The translations under genes and the position numbers were made by a program. A stretch of 56,082 nucleotides of DNA from Burkholderiales bacterium (GTDB lineage Bacteria; Pseudomonadota; Gammaproteobacteria; Burkholderiales; WYBJ01), in the NCBI GenBank assembly GCA_020848435.1, contig JADLAC010000021.1:20001-76082 (forward strand), read 5' to 3'. This document shows positions 25,265-33,947 of this stretch, piece after piece. How positions within the stretch are numbered: position 1 is the first letter of the stretch; each line of letters opens with the position of its first letter. The notes beneath the pieces are model-generated. The model was given only the letters and a program-made list of their open reading frames with translations. It did not search any database and was not told the origin of the DNA.

Positions 25265-25292
25265 GTGAAATCAACTCCGACAGGCTCCTAGG
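25264..25292 (-). repeat. 29-bp inverted repeat, right copy (IS-end-like)
   Basis: Reverse complement of 9430-9458 with one mismatch. Its inner edge coincides with the point where the acyl-CoA dehydrogenase remnant is cut off. Confidence 0.65.
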
Positions 25293-25695
25293 ACCACACC
25301 GGGCGCAATCCCACGAAGAAATCACGTACTCGTCGTGTGCTCACTTTGCCTCTCCGCGGCGATGCTCGCTTGCCCGCTCTGATGTGGCGCCAGTCTAGGC
25401 AGCGCGCGTATCGGGCGTTTTTCATTGCGGTAACAGTTCGAGCCGATGTGTTTCGGCTGCGTGTCGAGGCGCCTCGCGCTCGACTGGCGCGCGCCGGGCG
25501 GTATGGGTACGATCGGCCTGACGCAAAGCGCCGCGCGCCCGCCGCTGAAGATCTCCACGAGGCCCCGGGCGCCGTGATCCCGGCGGGCGAAGGTACGCAG
25601 CGGGATCTGGTGCTTGTGAAGGGGCCGCAGCGACGCGGTGCATTCGATGCCGCCCTGCGCGCGCGGCGGGCAAGCAGCACGGAAGAGGATTCAGC

Positions 25696-26265
25696 GTGAT
25701 CGAGCTCAAGGAAAGATTCTCGGTGCCGGCGCCGCCCGACGAGGTGTGGCCGCTCATGTCCGATCCGGCCGTGGTCGCCGCATGCATTCCCGGCGCCGAG
25801 CTGACGGAGCTCACGCCGGAGGGCGCGCATCGGGGCAAGGTGACGTTCAAGTTCGGCCCGACGGTCGCGGTGTTTCGCGGCGAAACGCGGCTGACCTACG
25901 ATCACCCGCTGAAGCGCTGCCTGATCGAAGCACGCGGCATCGACCAGAAAGGCGCGTCGCGGGCGCGGGCGCGTTTCGAAGTCGAGGCCCGCGGCGCGGA
26001 CACGACCGATGTCACGATGGAAGGCGGATTCGAGGTGGCCGGTCCGCTGGAGATGTTCGCCCAGGCGGGCGGCGTGCACGTCGCGCGCGCCCTGCTCGCG
26101 CAGTTCGCGGCCAATATCGCGAACGTGATCGCGCAGCGCCGCGCGCAAGGACCCGATGCCCTGCTCGAGCCGGCGCCCGCGGCCTCCGGAACGAAAATCA
26201 TAGGGCGTGCACTGCTCGACGGCGCGCGCGGTCTCATCGGCAAGAACGACAAGGGAAGCACATGA
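25696..26265 (+). CDS. CoxG-like SRPBCC-fold protein (CO dehydrogenase subunit G family)
   Basis: The protein of 189 residues begins at a GTG with GGAAGAGG 7 nt upstream. It has the CoxG/SRPBCC start (FSVPAPPDEVWPLMSDPAVVAACIPGAELTEL is the conserved strand-helix-CIPGA block), a GKVTFKFGPTVAVFRGE strand pair and a VAGPLEMFAQAGGVHVARAL helix. CoxG anchors CO dehydrogenase to the membrane in carboxydotrophs, but many paralogues sit beside other oxidoreductases. No coxMSL genes occur here. Its last 4 bp overlap the start of the ThDP-enzyme gene (ATGA), so the two are translated together. Confidence 0.8.
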   Translation: MIELKERFSVPAPPDEVWPLMSDPAVVAACIPGAELTELTPEGAHRGKVTFKFGPTVAVFRGETRLTYDHPLKRCLIEARGIDQKGASRARARFEVEARGADTTDVTMEGGFEVAGPLEMFAQAGGVHVARALLAQFAANIANVIAQRRAQGPDALLEPAPAASGTKIIGRALLDGARGLIGKNDKGST

Positions 26266-27932
26266 GCGAGCTCAGGGGATACGAAGTTTTGTCGCAGGCG
26301 TTCGTCGCCGAGGGCGTGGACACGATGTTTGCGCTGCTCGGCGACGCGAACATGTACTGGGGCGCCATCATGGCGCAGAAGTACGGCGTGCGCGTCGTAC
26401 ACGCGCGGCACGAGCACTGCGCCTGCGCGATGGCGGACGGCTACGCGCGTCACACCGGCAAGGTCGGTGTCGCCACGGTCACGTGCGGGCCGGGCTTCAC
26501 GCAGATCATGACCGCGCTCACCACCGCCGCGCGCGGCAGCATTCCGCTGGTCGTGTTCGCCGGCGATTCGCCGACGTCGGCGGCCTGGTACATCCAGAGC
26601 CTCGAGCTGGGCCCGCTGGCGACGGCGACCGGCGCGCGCTACCTGCCGGTGAAAGGCGTGGATCGGATGCTAGACACGGTGCGCGAAGCCTTCTACACCG
26701 CGCGCCAGGAACGCCTGCCGGTCGTGCTCGGCGTGCCGATGGACCTGCAGAAAGCTCCCTTTCCGTGGGGGCCGGAGTATTCGCCCTCGACCGAGCTCAT
26801 GCCCACCGAGCAACGCCCCGCGCCCGATCCCGCCCTGGTGGACAAGCTCGCGGCGATGATCATGGAATCGAGCCGGCCGATCATCCTTGCCGGCCGCGGC
26901 GTGGTGCGCTCGGGCGCCGGGCCCGCGCTCGAAGCGCTGGCCGAGCGTTGCGGCGCGTTGCTCGCCACCTCGCTGTTCGCGAAGGGACTGTTCGACCACA
27001 ACCGTTTCGGCATCGGTGTCGCGGGTGCGTACGCGAGCCCGCTCGCGCGCGAGGAGTTCGCCGCGTGCGATCTCCTGATCGGCGTCGGTGCGGGGCTGGG
27101 CCACTACACCACCGAAGCGGGCTACCTCTATCCGAACGCGAAGAGCGTGCAGATCGATTTGAATCCGCGCGGCCTGTACCAGGGGTTACGCATCGCCGAC
27201 ATGCACATCAAGGCGGACGCCAAGGCTGCGGCCGATGCGCTGCTCGCCAAGCTCGCGGCGCGCGGCTATTCATCGGCCGGGGTGCGCACGCCCATGCTCG
27301 CCAACCGCATCGCACAGATGGCCGTGCGGCCGGATGCGAAGGAATTCCTGACCGCACCCGGGACCGTCGATCCGCGCCCCGCGATGTTGGAGCTCGACGC
27401 CGCGATCCCGAAGGACTGGACGGTGGTGAGCGGCGGCGCACACTTCGCCGGTATCGCGGTCACGCACATGTACGGCCGTCATGCCGAACAGGTTCACGTC
27501 ATCAACGATTTCGGCGCGATCGGCTCGGCCTTCCCGAGCGCGATCGGCATCGCGGCCGCGCGCGGCGACGGCAAGGTGCTTCTGATCGAAGGCGACGGCA
27601 GCCTGATGATGCACATCCAGGAGCTGGAGACGATACGCCGTCACGGCATCCGCATGTTGATCTGTGCCGTCAACGACGGCGGCTACGGCGCCGAGGTCCA
27701 CAAGTTCCGCGCACAGGGCTACGACCCGGCGCCGTCGGTGCATGGCCGCGGCGACATCGCCTCGATCGCGCGCGGATTCGGCCTGCGCGGGGAGAACGTC
27801 GCGAGCCTCGGCCGCTTCAAGACCTTGTTCGCGGCATATGAGCAGGCCGCGCAGACCGAGCTGTGGGACCTGCACGTCGACGACAAGATCCCATCCGCGC
27901 CGTATCGGCGCATCCACTTCGGCGAGGTGTAG
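26262..27932 (+). CDS. Thiamine-diphosphate-dependent enzyme (acetolactate-synthase-like decarboxylase/lyase)
   Basis: The 556-residue product follows the three-domain plan of the acetolactate synthase/benzoylformate decarboxylase superfamily. The N-terminal PYR domain has the cofactor-activating Glu in HARHEHCACAMADGYAR (about residue 49), the middle domain contains RPIILAGRGVVRSG, and the C-terminal PP domain has the ThDP/Mg motif EGDGSLMM and the later NDGGYG Asn. It should cleave or condense a 2-oxo acid. The substrate is unknown; coupling to a CoxG-like protein is unusual and suggests a dedicated pathway. The stop codon lies inside the first unit of a 42-bp tandem duplication. Confidence 0.87.
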   Translation: MSELRGYEVLSQAFVAEGVDTMFALLGDANMYWGAIMAQKYGVRVVHARHEHCACAMADGYARHTGKVGVATVTCGPGFTQIMTALTTAARGSIPLVVFAGDSPTSAAWYIQSLELGPLATATGARYLPVKGVDRMLDTVREAFYTARQERLPVVLGVPMDLQKAPFPWGPEYSPSTELMPTEQRPAPDPALVDKLAAMIMESSRPIILAGRGVVRSGAGPALEALAERCGALLATSLFAKGLFDHNRFGIGVAGAYASPLAREEFAACDLLIGVGAGLGHYTTEAGYLYPNAKSVQIDLNPRGLYQGLRIADMHIKADAKAAADALLAKLAARGYSSAGVRTPMLANRIAQMAVRPDAKEFLTAPGTVDPRPAMLELDAAIPKDWTVVSGGAHFAGIAVTHMYGRHAEQVHVINDFGAIGSAFPSAIGIAAARGDGKVLLIEGDGSLMMHIQELETIRRHGIRMLICAVNDGGYGAEVHKFRAQGYDPAPSVHGRGDIASIARGFGLRGENVASLGRFKTLFAAYEQAAQTELWDLHVDDKIPSAPYRRIHFGEV

Positions 27933-28012
27933 AAGCGCCGCCGACCCTGGTCCGACCCCGGTCCGTTATTGTAGAAGCGCCGCCGACCCTGGTCCGACCC
28001 CGGTCCGTTATT
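27929..28012. repeat. Perfect 42-bp tandem duplication (family B)
   Basis: Two identical 42-bp units (27929-27970, 27971-28012) contain GACCCTGGTCCGACCCCGGT. The first unit includes the ThDP-gene stop codon and the second ends 4 bp before the convergent Bug stop codon, so the repeat fills the whole gap between the two genes. Confidence 0.9.
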
Positions 28013-28016
28013 CGCG

Positions 28017-29000
28017 TTATTCGAGCTTGATCTTGCCCTGCTCCACCACGCGCTTCCAGTTGGCCAGCTCGCGGGCGATGAACTGGACGAATGCGGCCGA
28101 TCCCTGGTAGTCCGGCTCCACGCCCTGGTTGGCGAACATCTGCTTCACGTCGTCCAGCGCGAGCACGTTCTTGATCTCGCCGTCGAGCCTGGCGAGGATC
28201 GAAGCGGGCGTGCCCGCCGGGGCGAGCACGCCCCACCAGACGATGGCCTCGTAGCCCGGTACGCCGGCCTCCGCGAGCGTCGGCACGTCAGGAAGAAACA
28301 CGGTGCGTTGTGCTGCGGTGGTGGCGAGCGCGCGCAGCTTGCCGGAGGCGATATGGGCTCGCACCGCCGGCAGCGAAATCATGGTGCCGTGGCTGTGCGC
28401 GCCGAGCAGATCGGTGACCTGCTGGCCACCGCCCTTGAAGTGCACGACGCCTATGTCGATGCTGGCCATCAGCTTGAAGAGCTCGAGGAACATGTGCGCG
28501 CTCGAGCCCGCACCCGCGGTACCGAAGAACAGCTTGCCCGGGTGGTGCTTCACGTGCGCGATGAGATCCTTCAGCGTTTGCGCCGGAACACTCGGGATGA
28601 TCACGAGCACGAACGATCCCTTGCCGACCCGCGCTATCGGGGCGAACGCCTTGACCGGATCGTAGGGCAGCTTTTGCAGCCACGGCTGCATCGTGAACGA
28701 TGCCGGCACGAACGCCAAGGTGTAACCGTCCGGGGTCGCCTTGGCGGCCGTATCGGTGCCGATGACGCCTCCGGCACCCGTGCGGTTGTCCGGAATGATC
28801 TGCTTGCCCAGCCGCTCGGAAAGCTTGCCGGCGATGAGCCGCCCGACCACGTCCGCACCGCCGCCGGGCGCGAAAGGGATGATGAGACGTATCGGCCGCG
28901 TCGGATAAGCGTCGGCCGCCGAGACGGCGGTCGAGCCCGCCGCGCTCGCGAGCAACGGCGCCGCCAGCAACGAAAGAAGTTTGGACAGCTTCGCATTCAT
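28017..29000 (-). CDS. Bug/TctC-family periplasmic solute-binding protein (copy 6)
   Basis: The protein has 327 residues with a signal peptide (LLSLLAAPLLASAAGSTAVSA) and a canonical YPTRPIRLIIPFAPGGGAD signature. The second motif is altered to IGVVHFKGGGQQ, lacking Pro-Tyr. AAAGG lies 9 nt before the ATG at 29000, which is preferred over a frame extending to 29075. It is 67 bp downstream of a PLP-dependent aminotransferase on the same strand, suggesting that its ligand is an amino- or oxo-acid. Confidence 0.88.
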   Translation of the reverse strand: MNAKLSKLLSLLAAPLLASAAGSTAVSAADAYPTRPIRLIIPFAPGGGADVVGRLIAGKLSERLGKQIIPDNRTGAGGVIGTDTAAKATPDGYTLAFVPASFTMQPWLQKLPYDPVKAFAPIARVGKGSFVLVIIPSVPAQTLKDLIAHVKHHPGKLFFGTAGAGSSAHMFLELFKLMASIDIGVVHFKGGGQQVTDLLGAHSHGTMISLPAVRAHIASGKLRALATTAAQRTVFLPDVPTLAEAGVPGYEAIVWWGVLAPAGTPASILARLDGEIKNVLALDDVKQMFANQGVEPDYQGSAAFVQFIARELANWKRVVEQGKIKLE

Positions 29001-29067
29001 GGAGCCGGACCTTTCTGCGATCGCGGCCGCGATCGGGCCGCGAGTTTCGTACGTTGCGACGGCCTGT

Positions 29068-30276
29068 CTAAACACCCGCCAGTGCGAACTCGCGCTTGCA
29101 CACCTCGGCCAGAGCCGCGACCCCCTGGTTGATTTCCTCGTGGCTCAAATTGGCAAAGCACAGCCGCAAGCGGTTGCGCGCGTGCGCCGCGTTCACCGAC
29201 CACTCCGGACCGGGGTTGATCGCGACCCCGGCGGCGAGCGCGCTATGGTAGAGCTTCGCCGTATCGACGCTCGCGGGCAGCTCGATCCAGAGGAAGATGC
29301 CGCCCTGCGGATCGTCGAACTGCGCTGCCGCGCCGAAATACTGCTTGAGCGCGTCCATGAGCGTCTCGAGCTTGGCGCGCAGCCCTGCCCGCAGCACGGG
29401 TACATGCTTGGAGAACTGCCCGCTACAGAATTCCGCCAGCACCATCTGCTCCAGCGCGCCGGTGCCGCCGTCGGTCTTGAGCGCGAGCATGCGCGACAAC
29501 ACTTGCCACGGCGCGACGATGTAACCGACCCGCAGCGCGGGCGCGATCGATTTCGAGAACGAGCCGATGTGGATGGTGCCGCCGCGATCATCCAGGGCGT
29601 GGATCGCCGGCGGGCGCTTGCCTGACCAGATCAGGTCGGCGTAACAATCGTCCTCGAAGATCGGCACGCCGTACGCGCCCGCCAAGCGCAGCATCTCGCG
29701 GCGCCGCTCCAGCGGCAGAATGGTCGCCGTCGGGTTCTGGACGGTTGGAATCGTATAGATGAACTTCGGGCGGACGTCCCGCGCCTTCAGATCCGCCAGC
29801 ACGTTCGCCAGCGGCTCCATCTGCATGCCCTCGCCATCGAGCGGTATGCCGATGGGTCGCACGCCGAGTCGGACCAGCCGGTTGATCGAGCCCTGGTAGC
29901 AATCCTGCTCGATGATGACGGTGTCGCCGCGCTCGAGCAGGGCCCCATTGACGAGGTCGAGCGCCTGCAACGAGCCCGAGGTCATGAGAATATCGTCTGC
30001 GGTGCAGTCGATGGCGGCATCCGCCTTCAACTTAGCGGCCAGAAACTGCCGCAGCGGCCGGTAACCCTGAGGCCCGCTGTTCAAGCCGTAGGTCGCGAGC
30101 GTGCGCCCCTCGCGCCGCAGAACGGCGTTCGCCGCCGCGACCAGCCCATCGAGCGGAACCCGGTCGGGATCGTTGTTGCCGCCGGTGAAGTCGTACTTGA
30201 CCCGGCCGCTCCAGCGCGCGGCCGCGGCCGGCAGTCCCGCCGGCAACAGCGGCTCAAAATCGAATGGTGTCGTCAT
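29068..30276 (-). CDS. PLP-dependent aminotransferase (class I/II, MocR/2-aminoadipate-like)
   Basis: This protein of 402 residues shows fold-type I aminotransferase features: YDFTGGNNDPDRVPLDGL at the N-terminus, RPLRQFLAAKL, the PNP-like IPTVQNPTATIL, the Asp of IFEDDCYADLIW, and the Schiff-base Lys in HIGSFSKSIAPALRVGYI. It ends with RNRLRLCFANLS (substrate-carboxylate Arg). There is no DNA-binding domain, so it is the free enzyme form related to 2-aminoadipate transaminase. The start at 30276 lacks a clear ribosome site and lies beside a family B repeat; an in-frame start at 30330 is possible. Confidence 0.85.
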   Translation of the reverse strand: MTTPFDFEPLLPAGLPAAAARWSGRVKYDFTGGNNDPDRVPLDGLVAAANAVLRREGRTLATYGLNSGPQGYRPLRQFLAAKLKADAAIDCTADDILMTSGSLQALDLVNGALLERGDTVIIEQDCYQGSINRLVRLGVRPIGIPLDGEGMQMEPLANVLADLKARDVRPKFIYTIPTVQNPTATILPLERRREMLRLAGAYGVPIFEDDCYADLIWSGKRPPAIHALDDRGGTIHIGSFSKSIAPALRVGYIVAPWQVLSRMLALKTDGGTGALEQMVLAEFCSGQFSKHVPVLRAGLRAKLETLMDALKQYFGAAAQFDDPQGGIFLWIELPASVDTAKLYHSALAAGVAINPGPEWSVNAAHARNRLRLCFANLSHEEINQGVAALAEVCKREFALAGV

Positions 30277-30616
30277 GTCGGGTCGGACCCAGGCAATGAT
30301 CTGTTCGAGAAGGGAAATGGCCCTTGGCACGCGCCCTTCTTGCGCTTAACGGTGCATTTTCGAGCCGACTTTGGCGAGCGCCACGAACGAGGGCGCGTTG
30401 CGAGGGCGCGTTGGGTCGGACCTGGGCAACGAATTGCACCAACGAGGGCGGTAGTGGAACTGGAAGTGGCGTTGTTCATCGGCGGGCGGAGGCAGACTAA
30501 GGTCGTGACTGCGCCATGCACCTGCTTGGATGATGAACTCCGGCGAGTACACGGTCCAATGCGCCCATCGATAGCAGCCTCCACCGAGCGCCGGGGCGAA
30601 CCAAGACCATTTGCGC
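30277..30616. other. Repeat-rich intergenic region, no gene seen
   Basis: This 340-bp gap contains two related 24-mers with the GGGTCGGACC core (30280-30303 and 30413-30436, 19 of 24 matching), a perfect 13-bp tandem CGAGGGCGCGTTG (30388-30413), and a 7-bp inverted pair AGAAGGG/CCCTTCT (30308-30314, 30334-30340). No protein family is recognisable on either strand. Confidence 0.55.
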
Positions 30617-31615
30617 TCAGTCGGCACGCGCCCCCGACTCCTTCGCGACCTTGCTCCATTTCGTCAGCTCGGCGCGAAGAAAGCTCGCGAACGCTTCCGG
30701 CGTAGCGCTCATCGACGTCTCCACCCCTTGCGCCAGCAAGCGTTCCCTCACGTCGGCAGCGGCCATGGTCTTGGCGAAACCGGCATAGAGCCGATCGACC
30801 ACGGGCCGCGGCGTCTTGATCGGCGCGACGATGGCGAACCAGTTGACCGCGATCAGATCGGGGTAGCCTTGCTCGCCCGAGGTCGGCGTGTCGGGCAGCA
30901 GCCCGATGCGCTTGTCCGCGGCGAGAAAAAGCGGCCGCAGCTTGCCCGCCTTGACGTGCGGATACAGCGCCGGGAAGTCGATGATCATGCCCTCGACATG
31001 CCCGCCGACGAGATCGACCGCCGCGGGTCCTGCACCCTTGTACGGCACGTGCTGGAGATTGATCTTGGCCAGGCTCTTCAGCAGCTCGAGCGCGAGGTGC
31101 GGCATGCCGCCGTTGCCCGAGGAGGCGAAGTTGAGCTTGCCGGGCTGGCGCCGCGCCAGCGCTACCAGATCCTTCAGCGAGCGCGCCGGCACGGACGGGT
31201 GCACCGCGCCGAGCTCGGGCGTCAGCGCGATCTGGGCGATCCCCACGAAATCGCGCAGCGTATCGTAGCCGAGCTTGGAATAGGTGAAGGGGCTGATCGC
31301 GAGCGGACTGGAGCTCGCCAACATGATGATGTAGCCGTCGGGCGCGGCTTTCGCAACGTACTCGGTTGCGATGGTCGCATTCGCCCCCGGACGGTTCTCG
31401 ACCACGACCTGGTTGCCGAGCAGCTCGCCGAGCTTCGGCGCGACGATCCGGGCGACGACATCGTTCGAGCCGCCGGGGGGGAAACCGATGATCAGCCGGA
31501 TCGGTTTGGCCGGGTAATCCTGCGCGAACGCTGCGGTCGCAGCCGCGGCGGCCCATACCACGCCGGCGAGCACGCGTGCCGACAGCGCGATCCAGCGGCT
31601 TGATGAACGATCCAT
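30617..31615 (-). CDS. Bug/TctC-family periplasmic solute-binding protein (copy 7)
   Basis: The 332-residue protein has a long hydrophobic signal segment (VLAGVVWAAAAATAAFA), the signature YPAKPIRLIIGFPPGGSND (Gly in place of Pro before Phe) and LQHVPYKGAGPA. AGAGGAG lies 10 nt before the ATG at 31615, chosen over a longer frame to 31732. It faces away from the alpha/beta hydrolase gene across a 290-bp divergent region in which no promoter could be pinned down. Confidence 0.9.
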   Translation of the reverse strand: MDRSSSRWIALSARVLAGVVWAAAAATAAFAQDYPAKPIRLIIGFPPGGSNDVVARIVAPKLGELLGNQVVVENRPGANATIATEYVAKAAPDGYIIMLASSSPLAISPFTYSKLGYDTLRDFVGIAQIALTPELGAVHPSVPARSLKDLVALARRQPGKLNFASSGNGGMPHLALELLKSLAKINLQHVPYKGAGPAAVDLVGGHVEGMIIDFPALYPHVKAGKLRPLFLAADKRIGLLPDTPTSGEQGYPDLIAVNWFAIVAPIKTPRPVVDRLYAGFAKTMAAADVRERLLAQGVETSMSATPEAFASFLRAELTKWSKVAKESGARAD

Positions 31616-31905
31616 CTGCTGTGTTCTCCTCTGCCGTGGGTGCCAAGGTCGAGACCACGCAATAGTACCTCGGGGCAAGCCTTCCGGCGCCGCCGCGATG
31701 ACTTCGGGGCCAATCGCTCGCAATCCCGGCATGCGTTGCGCGCGCCGCCAAGGCGCTGTGATATGGTAGTCGTTGCATGTAAGGCACAGCCCCCGCGGCG
31801 CTGTTTACGCCGCCGGGCGCATACCGTAAGCGGCGCCGTGTCGATGACCTGTCCGCGGCATCAAGACGCGCCTGCGGCGAACCCCATTCGAGCGAGGAGA
31901 GTGCC

Positions 31906-32685
31906 ATGCCGTTCTACCAGAGAGGCGATGTCCGCATCCATTACCGGGAAGTCGGCTCGGGATTTCCGCTGATGCTCATCGCCGGCGGCGGCCTCAATTC
32001 GAACATCTCGTACTTCTCCGGCCGTTCGCCATTCAACCCGATCGAGGAATTCAAGAGCGAATATCGCTGCATCGCGATGGATCTGCGCAATGCCAACGGC
32101 GGAGAGTCTTCCGGCCCGCTCGAAATCGAACGCCCCTGGGACGCCTACAGCGACGACCAGCTCGGATTGATGGATCACCTCGGCATCGATAGATTCCTGG
32201 CGATCGGATTCTGCATCGGCGGCCCGATGATCTGGAACCTGCTCAAGCGCGCCCCCGGGCGCATCGTCGCCGCCGTGCTGGCGCAGCCGAGCGGCTTCCG
32301 CCCCGAGATGCCGGATCTCTTCTACACCAACAACATCACCGGCTGGGGTCCGCCCTTGTGTGCGCGCCGGCCCGACCTCAGCATGGATACAGTCGACAAG
32401 TTCCTGAACAGGATGTATCGCGCCAACCCCGATTTCGTCTTCACCGTCTCGCGCGACTTCGTGCGCAGTTGCCCGACGCCCATACTGGTGCTGCCGGACG
32501 ACGTTCCGGCGCATCCGTATGCCGTCGCCATCGAAAGCGCGCAGCTCGCGCCCAACTCCCAGGTGAGCCTGTATCCGTGGCAGGATACGAAGAAGACGAT
32601 CGACCAGGCGGTGCGCCATGTGCGCAGCTTCCTGCGCGCGCATACTCCGGCGGCCGCGCCAATGTCTTCCTCGACGAGCCACTGA
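31906..32685 (+). CDS. Alpha/beta hydrolase with a Cys nucleophile elbow
   Basis: A protein of 259 residues with the alpha/beta-hydrolase core: LMLIAGGGLNSN (oxyanion region), YRCIAMDLRNANGGES, and the nucleophile elbow AIGFCIGGPMIW, where position 103 is Cys instead of Ser. This G-x-C-x-G-G pattern is known from dienelactone hydrolases, although the rest looks more like esterase or C-C-bond hydrolase members. Candidate partners are Asp198/199 in LVLPDDVPAHP and His238. GAGGAG precedes the ATG by 6 nt. It may open lactones or esters feeding the organic-acid pathways around it. Confidence 0.8.
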   Translation: MPFYQRGDVRIHYREVGSGFPLMLIAGGGLNSNISYFSGRSPFNPIEEFKSEYRCIAMDLRNANGGESSGPLEIERPWDAYSDDQLGLMDHLGIDRFLAIGFCIGGPMIWNLLKRAPGRIVAAVLAQPSGFRPEMPDLFYTNNITGWGPPLCARRPDLSMDTVDKFLNRMYRANPDFVFTVSRDFVRSCPTPILVLPDDVPAHPYAVAIESAQLAPNSQVSLYPWQDTKKTIDQAVRHVRSFLRAHTPAAAPMSSSTSH

Positions 32686-32840
32686 AGGGCCAGAAGCTCG
32701 AATGAAGCGGCTCGGTGCCATCGAGGCGCCGACGCAAGCTGGCGCGATCGAGGCAGCGAGTCGATCGACGCAGGCTGCCGAACACCGACGAGCACGGCGG
32801 GCACGCGTCCTTGCGAGCGCGCGCACACGCCAGGACGCTT

Positions 32841-33890
32841 TCAAGCCAGCGGCAAGTACACGCGCCGACCTTCACGGCTGGAGAGATGCACCGCCTCCGT
32901 GAACTCCATGTAATTCACCGCGTCGGCGAAGGACGTGCGCCGTACCGGCTCCTGGCCGCGGATCGCGCCGATGAACTCTTCCTCCACCCGCCAGCGATAG
33001 ATCTTCTCCTCGGGGATGGCGATCGGCGCGAGCTCCTTGTCGCCGCGGCGCGCCCCGGACAGCACGAGCTTGTCGCGCCCGCGCACCTCGAGCCGCAACG
33101 TGCCTTCGTCGCCGTACAAGCAGACCTCCGGCCCCGGCATGAAACCGGCGACGGCGCTCCAATGCATGCGGGCGATTGCGCCGTTCGCGAGATCCGCCAG
33201 TACCTCCACGTGGTCCGGGACCTCGATCGAGCGCCGCCCCCCGCTTTCCTGATCGAGCCGATACGGCACGGCGACTCGGGTGCGTGCCGTAACGGCGCGC
33301 GCGGGTCCCACCCAGCGCGCAAGGCACTCGTACCAGATGCCCATCGACATGATGTTCACGCCCGAGTAATCGCGGTTCATGCGCCAGTGCAGCGGCGCCT
33401 TGCGATCCGGCAACCCGGTCGAGACGCGCAAGTCGATCGCTTGCAGCTCGCCGACATAGCCCTCGGCCAAGAGCTGCATCACCATTGGATCGGCCGCGAA
33501 TGTCGTCGGACCTGGCACAACCTGGGTCACGAGATCCGGTCGCGCGCGCGATGCTGCCAGCATTTGCCGCGCTTCTGCGGCATTCATTGCCAGACGAGCT
33601 TCGGTCAAGACGTGCTTGCCGGCGGCGAGGGCGGCCAGGGTGATGGGGCAATGCAGGTAAGGCCACGTGCCGATGACCACCGCATCGATCGCCGGGTCGT
33701 CGACCAGTGCCCGCCAGTCGTCATGCACGCGCGCGATGGCAAGCTCCTGGGCCGCGCGCTCCGACGAGGCGCGCGAGCGGTTCACCACCGCGGCGATCTC
33801 GACACCGTCGATCCTCTTGAGCTTCGGGATGTGATGTAGGCGCGTATTGGCGCCGGCGCCCACCACGCCGATGCGTATCGTACTGGTCAT
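32841..33890 (-). CDS. Gfo/Idh/MocA-family oxidoreductase, second copy
   Basis: The 349-residue protein has the Rossmann motif IRIGVVGAGANTRLHHIP, a GKHVLTEARLAMN segment in the EKP position (Thr-Glu-Ala-Arg here), and a C-terminal domain with MNRDYSGVNIMSMGIWYECLARWVG. The catalytic Lys of the EKP motif is replaced, as in the other Gfo/Idh gene at 5897. AGGAGG lies 5 nt before the ATG. It is 57 bp downstream of the CoA-transferase pair on the same strand and may belong to that operon. Confidence 0.85.
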   Translation of the reverse strand: MTSTIRIGVVGAGANTRLHHIPKLKRIDGVEIAAVVNRSRASSERAAQELAIARVHDDWRALVDDPAIDAVVIGTWPYLHCPITLAALAAGKHVLTEARLAMNAAEARQMLAASRARPDLVTQVVPGPTTFAADPMVMQLLAEGYVGELQAIDLRVSTGLPDRKAPLHWRMNRDYSGVNIMSMGIWYECLARWVGPARAVTARTRVAVPYRLDQESGGRRSIEVPDHVEVLADLANGAIARMHWSAVAGFMPGPEVCLYGDEGTLRLEVRGRDKLVLSGARRGDKELAPIAIPEEKIYRWRVEEEFIGAIRGQEPVRRTSFADAVNYMEFTEAVHLSSREGRRVYLPLA

Positions 33891-33947
33891 CGTTTCCTCC
33901 TACTGCCAAACGTTCACAATGGGGACGCCCCCGATTGCCCCCACACG

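Larger units (their letters stand above)
25061..25695. other. Intergenic scar between Bug copy 5 and the CoxG gene
   Basis: This 635-bp region holds the acyl-CoA dehydrogenase remnant, the right 29-bp inverted repeat, and about 400 bp in which no gene was recognised. Just outside the repeat, on the minus strand, a short frame ending DFFVGLRPVWS stops inside CCTAGG, as a transposase end sometimes does; its origin is unknown. Confidence 0.5.

Noticed and set aside
25288..26148. A 286-codon minus-strand frame running through the CoxG gene to the right 29-bp repeat
   Set aside because: Most of it is antisense to the CoxG gene. Only its last 18 or so codons near the repeat look interesting, and they are mentioned with that region.
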